This document shows positions 58,198 through 64,000 of a DNA stretch of 64,000 bases, one piece after another. Every line of letters starts with the position of its first letter. The stretch's first letter is position 1. The notes under the pieces were generated by a model. It was not told where the DNA came from, made no database searches, and saw only the letters and a list, made by a program, of their open reading frames with translations. The translations under genes were made by a program, and so were the position numbers. The DNA is from Treponema sp. (GTDB lineage Bacteria; Spirochaetota; Spirochaetia; Treponematales; Treponemataceae): the NCBI GenBank assembly GCA_024402565.1, contig JAKSTM010000004.1:1-64000 (forward strand), given 5' to 3'.

Positions 58198-60031
58198 ACC
58201 AAGGAACATAAGTAACAAGAAGCAGAACAATAATTTGTGCCAGGAAGAATGGCATCATCCCTTTTATTACTTTTGGAAGAGGTTTATTAAAGGCGTAAGA
58301 TGCAATAAATAAATCCATTCCAACAGGAGGTGTAAGGAATCCGATTGAAAGATTCAGAAGGAAGATTACAGCGGCCTGTACAGGTGCAATTCCAAAACTT
58401 TCTGCAATTGGAAGTAAAAGCGGTGAAACAATGAGAATTGCACTGAACATATCCATAAGACATCCAATAATGAGAAGGAAAATATTCATAAGAATGAGGA
58501 AGACATATGGAGAATGAACATACTGATTGATAAACTCTGTAAGAATGTAAGGAATGTTTGCATCCAGCATGAAGTAAGAAATTCCGCTGGCAGCTCCAAG
58601 AATAAAGAGAACTCCACCAGAAACAGGAACGCTTGAAGCAATTACTTCAACAGATTTTTTGAAATTAAAATCTTTACGAATAATTGTAGAAACAATGAAT
58701 GCATAAATTACCGAAAATGCTGAAACTTCAAAAAGATCAAATATTCCGTTGAAGTATAAAACGCAAATAAATACTGGAAGTAAAAGCTCAGGAATACAGT
58801 GCCATAAAGAACGACCGATTTCCTTTATAGAAAACTTAGGACGGATTTTTTGACGGTCAAAAAAGAAACCTACACCAATCATTGATGCGGCTAAAATAAT
58901 TCCCGGAATAATTGAGCCTTTGAAAAGTTCAAAAACGTCTACAGAGAAATAGTTTGTAGAGGCATACATAATGATTGCGGCACTTGGAGGAAATAAAAGT
59001 CCTATGGCGCCACTGGATGTAACAAGGCTTTCGGCCCGGTCTTTATCGTATCCATTACCTGTAAGAACAACAGTTAAAAGTCCACCAAGAGCAAGAATTG
59101 TAACACCGGAAACTCCAGTAAAGGTGCTGAAGAATGTTGTTACGATTACAGCAGCTACTACAGTTCCTCCACGGAACCAACCGAAAAGGCTTTTAAATAC
59201 TTCTACATAGCGACTTCCTGCACTGGACTGTGAAAGAATGTAACCGGCAATAGTAAATAAAGGAATCGCAGCGATATTGCGGTCAGTAAGGATTCTGTAT
59301 GTTTCCAAAGGAATTACATCTACATATCCGCCACTTTGAGAAAATAATACAAAAGAAATTCCTGCAAGAACTAAAAACAATGGAAGTCCCAGGAATGCAA
59401 GGAAAATAAGTAAAACTACAAAAAGCCAGATTGTAGCATGTGAGAAATTAATCCATGCGTCACTTATAGCATAAAGGGCTGGTACATTTTCAATATTAAA
59501 TAAGTAATAAAGAATTCCAGTTATGGAACTTTGTGAAATAAGAAATGCCAGTAAAAGACCTGCTGCAGTAGAAATCCAGCAAACTGATTTATTGCCGCTT
59601 TCGGAAACAGTTTTTGCCACTTTCATAATAATCATTGAAAGATAACAAACAGGAAGAAAAGCAAAAAATACTTTGGTGTTCATTCCCCAGAAATTTTCTG
59701 TAAATTGTAATGAATTTGAAAGCTGACAGATACAATCTAAAAAGAGTGCAGTTAAAATACAGACTGTAACTGCATTCATTATTTCTTTTACAGTCTTCTG
59801 GAACCAGAGTGGAAATTTGTCGGTAAATGATGCAAGGTTCAGGTGACGGTCGTCACGCCATGTTACGATTCCGGCTATGCAAGAAAAAAGAAAAACAAAA
59901 TTCAGAACGGCAACATCTGCGCCGTAAACAGGAACTTTCAATGCTCCTTGAATAAACTTGAGAACCAGCGGAAGAATTGCAAGAACAGCAACTAGAGCTG
60001 ACGAAATCCAGTCTTCTATTTTTTTTAGCAT
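58178..60031 (-). CDS. TRAP transporter fused small and large membrane subunits (DctQ-DctM)
   Basis: A 617-residue, roughly 16-helix protein. Residues 1-165 are a DctQ-type four-helix unit (WRDDRHLNLASFTDKFP is its characteristic loop). From about 190 it is a DctM permease with PLFLVLAGISFVLFSQSG, IPLFTIAGYILSQSSAGSRYVEVFKSLFGWFRGG, GAIGLLFPPSAAIIMYA and NLSIGFLTPPVGMDLF. It is energised by an ion gradient. It lies 24 bp after the binding-protein gene. T. pallidum has an equivalent TatT/TatP/TatQ-M set (TP0956-TP0958). Confidence 0.92.
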   Translation of the reverse strand: MLKKIEDWISSALVAVLAILPLVLKFIQGALKVPVYGADVAVLNFVFLFSCIAGIVTWRDDRHLNLASFTDKFPLWFQKTVKEIMNAVTVCILTALFLDCICQLSNSLQFTENFWGMNTKVFFAFLPVCYLSMIIMKVAKTVSESGNKSVCWISTAAGLLLAFLISQSSITGILYYLFNIENVPALYAISDAWINFSHATIWLFVVLLIFLAFLGLPLFLVLAGISFVLFSQSGGYVDVIPLETYRILTDRNIAAIPLFTIAGYILSQSSAGSRYVEVFKSLFGWFRGGTVVAAVIVTTFFSTFTGVSGVTILALGGLLTVVLTGNGYDKDRAESLVTSSGAIGLLFPPSAAIIMYASTNYFSVDVFELFKGSIIPGIILAASMIGVGFFFDRQKIRPKFSIKEIGRSLWHCIPELLLPVFICVLYFNGIFDLFEVSAFSVIYAFIVSTIIRKDFNFKKSVEVIASSVPVSGGVLFILGAASGISYFMLDANIPYILTEFINQYVHSPYVFLILMNIFLLIIGCLMDMFSAILIVSPLLLPIAESFGIAPVQAAVIFLLNLSIGFLTPPVGMDLFIASYAFNKPLPKVIKGMMPFFLAQIIVLLLVTYVPWFTLALL

Positions 60032-60055
60032 TGAAAACTCCTTTTTATTTTAGGC

Positions 60056-61084
60056 TTATTCCCCACGATGTTTTTTAAGAACTTCCTGAATGTCTGAATA
60101 AAATTTTTCATCAAGCATTCCTGTTTTTGTCATAGCTTGGGCATCTTTACGGAGACTTTCTTCCATGGCTTTGTATTCATCTAGTGTAAGTGTAATGAGT
60201 GTACATCCGCCTTCAACACAAAGATCCAGGTATTCTTTGTCGGCATTTTTCTGTTCTTCAACAAAAGCAGTTTCACATTTCTGAACACTTTCAATCATTT
60301 GATTTCTCTGATCCTCAGTAAAACTATTCCAGGTTTTTTCATTTATGATAAATGAACAGATGATTGGACAAAGAGGTACGTTCAGAATATAAGGAAGTTC
60401 TTTGTAATACTGTCCGGCATATGCATACATTGGGATTGTGTAGAAACCTTCAACTCCACCTGGTGTTTTCATACTCTGCAGAAGCTTGTTGCTTGGAACA
60501 TCTTCTGTTTTGAATCCTGCTGCTTTGAATGTGTCTGAAAGTGTTGAAAGTCCCATTCCACTTACAGAAAGTTTCTGATTTTTAAGGTCATCATTAGTGT
60601 GAACAGGTTTCTTTGTATAGAAGTAAGCCCAACCAACAATAAATTTTCCGATTAATACATAACCTTTTTCTGAAAGGGCTTTTGAAATCTGTGGCTTGAA
60701 AGTTTCGTAAATTAAATCAATTTCTTCCTGGTCGCGGAAAAGGAAAGGGGCACAAAGTGTGAAAATATTTGTTTCCGGTGCAAGGGCAGAAATACCAATG
60801 TTTGTAAATACTGCACCATCGATAGGTGCTTTCTGTCCAGGACGAACAGCATTAAGTTTTGAAACAACACCTGTTTCTCCACCCATTGCAGTTGCATTCA
60901 TAAACTGCATTTTTACCTGTCCGTTTGTGATGCGAGACCATTCCTGGGAAAGTTTTTTTGATTCAATGTCCCAGATAGAACGGGAAGGAGCGATTGTTGC
61001 GATTTTCAGATTTGTCTGTGCATTTGCAGAAAAAATTGTTCCAAAAAGAAGTGTAACAGCTAACAAAGTCTGTTTAATTTTCAT
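60056..61084 (-). CDS. TRAP transporter substrate-binding protein (DctP family)
   Basis: A 342-residue periplasmic protein with a signal peptide cleaved after SANA. DctP features: LKIATIAPSRSIWDIESKKLSQEWSRI, VGWAYFYTKKPVHTNDDLKNQKLSVSG and GGVEGFYTIPMYAYAGQYYKEL. The conserved Arg in NQKLSVSG-type motifs (usually Lys-x-Arg) is not seen; Ser replaces it. This suggests a ligand other than a simple carboxylate, as argued for TatP of T. pallidum, which binds a hydrophobic molecule. It is in operon with TatT and the fused permease. Confidence 0.88.
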   Translation of the reverse strand: MKIKQTLLAVTLLFGTIFSANAQTNLKIATIAPSRSIWDIESKKLSQEWSRITNGQVKMQFMNATAMGGETGVVSKLNAVRPGQKAPIDGAVFTNIGISALAPETNIFTLCAPFLFRDQEEIDLIYETFKPQISKALSEKGYVLIGKFIVGWAYFYTKKPVHTNDDLKNQKLSVSGMGLSTLSDTFKAAGFKTEDVPSNKLLQSMKTPGGVEGFYTIPMYAYAGQYYKELPYILNVPLCPIICSFIINEKTWNSFTEDQRNQMIESVQKCETAFVEEQKNADKEYLDLCVEGGCTLITLTLDEYKAMEESLRKDAQAMTKTGMLDEKFYSDIQEVLKKHRGE

Positions 61085-61172
61085 TTTATACCTCTAAATA
61101 TTCTTTAATTATCTCTTTTATCTCTCTTTTATATTCTTATAAAATAAACTTTATAAAACCTTTAAAATATAA

Positions 61173-62168
61173 CTACCATTCCAGAAAATAGTCGCTTTTT
61201 GATGCAAGAAGTTTTTTAGCTTTTTGCTGACTGATAGTAACAGTAAGTCTTGTTGAAGGATTTTCATCCGGATTAATGGCGATTGCTTTTTTAAGGTTTG
61301 AAACAAATCCTTCTTCATCACCTTCAGGTATACAGAAACATTCTGCTTTGATTATATATGGGTTTGGAGTTTTTCCATCAGTAAGCTCCATTGCTTTGTC
61401 GCAATATTCAACCGCTTTTTCAATGCTTCCACCAAAACTTTCAGGTGCTGCTGCATAAAATCTTGCAAGTACTTCCCAGACATCTGAGTAATCCGGTTTC
61501 AATTCCAGAACTTTTTCAAGTACTGCAACAGGTGCACTAAGGTTTCCTAATAAATCAGGACTAAGGGGGTCTAAACTGAATGCACCAAGCCAGCCGGCGC
61601 CCAACCAATAGGCAGTGGTAACATCATATTTGTCGATCATGGAAACTGCTTTGGAAATTTTTTCTTCATCTCCCGAATATAAAAATTCTTTGAAATTTTT
61701 ATGGCGTCCGTTCAATGAATCCAGACAGAAATCACGTCCTTTTAGATAATGACTTTTTGCACGGATGTATTCTTCGTTCTGTTTTTCAAACTGGTCGATA
61801 TCCAGAAGATCTGCAGGAGACTGAACAAAAGCATTTGCGTACATTACATTCAAAGAACCTGTCATGCTCATAAGGCCCAGATGTCCCGGATTCTGATTCT
61901 GGATAATTTCATACATCTTTAATGCTGTAGGGAAAAAATCGGAAATAAGAGTGATGTCTGTATCACTTGTAATTGCGAACATGGCACCGCCATTATCTGG
62001 CTGCTTTGCTTTCTTTTTTGTTTGTGGAATACCTTTTCTGTTAGAACCCGCAAGACCTGTAGAAACTGCGTCTATAGCTTTTGTTGTTACAAAACAAGAG
62101 GATAAGCTTAATACAGATAAAATTACTGTAAAAAAGCATAATTTTCTAAAAATATTAATTCTCTTCAT
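61173..62168 (-). CDS. tatT: TRAP-associated TPR lipoprotein TatT
   Basis: A 331-residue lipoprotein (lipobox LSSC, Cys25). A helical TPR-like body includes WLGAGWLGAFSLDPLSPDLL and YSDVWEVLARFYAAAPESFGGSIEKAVEYCDKAMEL. TatT of T. pallidum forms a trimer that docks binding protein TatP at the outer leaflet of the inner membrane. First gene of the TRAP operon, 88 bp before dctP. It shows no other recognised domain. Confidence 0.88.
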   Translation of the reverse strand: MKRINIFRKLCFFTVILSVLSLSSCFVTTKAIDAVSTGLAGSNRKGIPQTKKKAKQPDNGGAMFAITSDTDITLISDFFPTALKMYEIIQNQNPGHLGLMSMTGSLNVMYANAFVQSPADLLDIDQFEKQNEEYIRAKSHYLKGRDFCLDSLNGRHKNFKEFLYSGDEEKISKAVSMIDKYDVTTAYWLGAGWLGAFSLDPLSPDLLGNLSAPVAVLEKVLELKPDYSDVWEVLARFYAAAPESFGGSIEKAVEYCDKAMELTDGKTPNPYIIKAECFCIPEGDEEGFVSNLKKAIAINPDENPSTRLTVTISQQKAKKLLASKSDYFLEW

Positions 62169-62234
62169 ATATTAAGTGAAATTATATACAAATTGGTTGA
62201 AATGCACAATAAATTATAAAGGTTTTGGAGTTAT

Positions 62235-62263
62235 TTGCATATCGAGATAAAAATTGATAAAAT
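62235..62263 (+). promoter_or_regulatory. putative promoter of glnA
   Basis: TTGCAT (62235-62240), 17 bp, TAAAAT (62258-62263), about 30 bp before the ATG. The surrounding sequence is very AT-rich, which weakens the call. Confidence 0.4.
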
Positions 62264-62293
62264 TATAAAAATTTTTTTTGAAGGAAAAAAAGT

Positions 62294-63508
62294 ATGGATT
62301 ATTCAAAGGAAGAAGTTATCGAATTTATTCGCCAGGAAGATGTTAAATTTATTCGCCTTGCATTCTGTGATTTTTTAGGAAATCTTAAAAATCTTGCAAT
62401 AACACCTGATCAACTTGAAAAAGCTTTTGAAACTGGTATTTCTTTTGACGGTTCAGCAATTAACGGATTTGCAACACCTGATCATTCTGATCTTTTCCTT
62501 ATACCTATTCCTTCAAGCCTTACAGTCCTTCCATGGAGAAGTACAACTGGAAAAGTAGTACGTATGTTCTGTGAAATCCGTAATGCAGATGGAAGTCCTT
62601 TTGAACGAGACAGCCGTTATATTTTGTGGCAGGCAGCAGAAAAAGCAAAGGCCGCAGGATTAAATGTAAAAATCGGTTCTGAATGTGAATTTTATCTTTT
62701 CCAGAATGATGAAAAAGGAAATCCAACTTTAATTCCTTTTGACAATGCAGGTTACCTTGATGTTGCGCCTGCCGATAAGGGAGAAAATATCCGTCGTGAA
62801 ATCGTTCTTACATTAAAAGAAATGGATATTCATCCAGAATCATCACATCATGAAGAAGGTCCGGGACAGAACCAGATTGACATTCGTCGTGCAAGTCCTA
62901 TGAAAACTGCTGATAATATTATAAACCTTATGTCTGTTGTAAGGACCTGTGCTGTACGTAATGGCCTTACTGCTGATTTCAGTCCAAAGCCTTTGAATGG
63001 AAAAAGCGGAAACGGTTTTCATATAAGTGTTTCTGTAAAATCAAAAGATGGAAAAGATGTTCTTCCTCAGTTCCTGGCTGGTATTCTGGAACATATTGAA
63101 GAAATGACCGCTTTCCTTAATCCTGTTTTTGATTCATATGCAAGACTCGGTTCAAATAAAGCTCCAAAATATGTGGGATGGGGAAGTCAGAATCGAACTC
63201 AGCTTATTCGCGTTCCTGCTACCCGTGGAGATGAAGAAAAAAGAATTGAGCTTCGTTCACCTGATCCTTGTACAAATCCTTATGTTGCTTATGCCCTTAT
63301 TATTCTTGCAGGACTTGATGGAATAGAAAATAATATTTCTCTCCCTGAGCCTGTGGAAATGAACATGTATACAGCACCTACAGAAGTAACTTCTAAACTT
63401 AAAACACTTCCGAAAACTTTGAACAATGCAATTGGAATTGCCCGTAATAGTGAATTTATAAAGAAGTCGTTACCACAAAGTATGATTGACTGTCTGACTG
63501 TAAAATAG
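62294..63508 (+). CDS. glnA: glutamine synthetase, type I, short C-terminus
   Basis: Makes glutamine from glutamate, ammonia and ATP. The 404-residue protein has a complete N-terminal beta-grasp domain (LAFCDFLGNLKNLAI), then FDGSAINGFATPDHSDLFL, the metal site GSECEFYLF, HHEEGPGQNQIDI, NGFHISVSV and RVPATRGDEEKRIELRSPDPCTNPY. It is shorter than the usual 440-470 residues: after IARNSEFIKKSLPQ it ends with SMIDCLTVK. It therefore lacks the last 25-30 residues, which form the helical thong holding the two hexamer rings together, and there is no adenylylation Tyr loop. An ANTAR regulator gene follows by 22 bp. Confidence 0.92.
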   Translation: MDYSKEEVIEFIRQEDVKFIRLAFCDFLGNLKNLAITPDQLEKAFETGISFDGSAINGFATPDHSDLFLIPIPSSLTVLPWRSTTGKVVRMFCEIRNADGSPFERDSRYILWQAAEKAKAAGLNVKIGSECEFYLFQNDEKGNPTLIPFDNAGYLDVAPADKGENIRREIVLTLKEMDIHPESSHHEEGPGQNQIDIRRASPMKTADNIINLMSVVRTCAVRNGLTADFSPKPLNGKSGNGFHISVSVKSKDGKDVLPQFLAGILEHIEEMTAFLNPVFDSYARLGSNKAPKYVGWGSQNRTQLIRVPATRGDEEKRIELRSPDPCTNPYVAYALIILAGLDGIENNISLPEPVEMNMYTAPTEVTSKLKTLPKTLNNAIGIARNSEFIKKSLPQSMIDCLTVK

Positions 63509-63530
63509 TTTATTTTTTTGAATTTATAAA

Positions 63531-64000
63531 ATGGCGAAACTTAAAACTCCTAGAAAAGTAATGATTGTCTCTGAAAGCGACACTTTTTATCAGATGATAA
63601 AAAGTATTATGCCGCCAGAAGATTTTTCGCCTGTTTTTCATGCCGTTAGTGGAAGCGATGCTCGAAGAAAACTCCTTGAACTTCCTGTTGATATTCTGAT
63701 TATTGATTCTCCGTTAAGTGATGAACACGGAGTAATGTTTGCTCAAAATTTTGCAGAAACACAAATGGGAATAATGCTTCTTGTTCAAAGTGATTTGTTT
63801 GATCAGACTGCAAGTCAGGTTGAAGAAGATGGAATTCTGACTCTTCCAAAACCTTTAAGTCCGGAAATGTTTTATACAGCATGCAGGATGCTTCGGGCTA
63901 TGACTTTCCGAGTTCAGAAAATGGAAACTGAAAAGAAATCTCTTCAGGATAAAATGCAGGATATTCGAATTGTAAATAAAGCAAAATGGCTTCTGATTGA
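63531..64000 (+). CDS. ANTAR-type response regulator, 3' end cut off
   Basis: 156 residues visible, open to the end of the window. A receiver domain comes first: VMIVSESDTFYQMIKSIMP, phospho-Asp in VDILIIDSPLSDEHG (about 57-71), LTLPKPLS with the Lys near 107. A coiled coil (about 120-145) follows, and the last visible residues IVNKAKWLLI are the start of an ANTAR RNA-binding domain. ANTAR regulators next to glnA control nitrogen genes by antitermination in clostridia, so a similar role is likely here. No partner kinase is in view. Confidence 0.82.
   Translation, partial: MAKLKTPRKVMIVSESDTFYQMIKSIMPPEDFSPVFHAVSGSDARRKLLELPVDILIIDSPLSDEHGVMFAQNFAETQMGIMLLVQSDLFDQTASQVEEDGILTLPKPLSPEMFYTACRMLRAMTFRVQKMETEKKSLQDKMQDIRIVNKAKWLLI

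Noticed and set aside
1-64000. tRNA, rRNA or complete insertion sequence
   Set aside because: No cloverleaf-like sequence, rRNA motif or transposase with terminal inverted repeats was seen in any intergenic region. This was checked by eye only.

Overview
The window reads as a chromosomal segment of a Treponema-type spirochaete, probably a host-associated gut, rumen or oral species. The evidence is low-to-moderate GC, many small lipoproteins and TPR envelope proteins, a TPP-riboswitch thiBPQ operon of the T. denticola tbpABC kind, a TRAP cassette with a TatT lipoprotein as in T. pallidum, and ECF-type biotin uptake. No rRNA, tRNA, CRISPR array, phage or complete insertion sequence is visible.

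Layout. 1-2.9 kb: nucleotide-sugar genes (GDP-fucose synthase cut by the window start, manC, rfbD). 2.9-4.1 kb: a palindromic repeat array and an Rpn-type PD-(D/E)XK nuclease gene flanked by copies of a 31-bp repeat. 4.1-10.6 kb: rho, a DEAD-box helicase, a YbiT-like ABC-F ATPase, cytidylate kinase and an HD phosphohydrolase. Rho and the helicase both carry Asn-rich disordered segments. 10.6-12.2 kb: a decayed SGNH-hydrolase gene and a second Rpn-family gene. 12.4-23.8 kb, all minus: an eight-gene sugar locus in which a zinc-ribbon/beta-helix protein, a membrane-anchored sugar sensor, a YesM-type kinase, a YesN-type AraC regulator and a second sugar-binding lipoprotein precede a ChvE/MmsA/MmsB importer. 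24-26 kb: leuC and leuD. 26-29.2 kb: ParB-like, metallophosphoesterase and TPR-Mrr genes.

29.3-38.9 kb, plus: a run of exported or membrane-anchored TPR and coiled-coil proteins, an exported 872-residue protein with a duplicated module and apparently an ATC start, and a GT8-acyltransferase fusion. 38.9-43.1 kb: TPP riboswitch, thiB, thiP, thiQ and a TatD hydrolase. 43.1-46.8 kb: PilZ protein, Na+/solute symporter, DRE-TIM lyase. 46.9-50.1 kb: birA, bioY, bioM and bioN, a biotin capture-and-use cluster. 50.1-56.4 kb: indolepyruvate oxidoreductase (iorAB) and phenylacetate-CoA ligase, suggesting aromatic amino-acid fermentation, split by a PadR/HAAS/DUF4097 envelope cassette and a small lipoprotein. 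56.5-58.2 kb: a Y-family polymerase with a short YolD-like partner. 58.2-62.2 kb: a TRAP transporter. 62.3-64 kb: an unusually short glutamine synthetase and the start of an ANTAR response regulator.

The less ordinary signals are the repeat-flanked Rpn gene, the cytoplasmic zinc-ribbon/beta-helix protein at the head of the sugar-sensing operon, the GT8-PlsC fusion, the ATC-start exported protein, the palindrome over the birA start codon, the glutamine synthetase without its C-terminal thong, and several families of intergenic repeats, one of which carries stop codons in every frame. Functional statements rest on motif recognition by eye; no database search was run.
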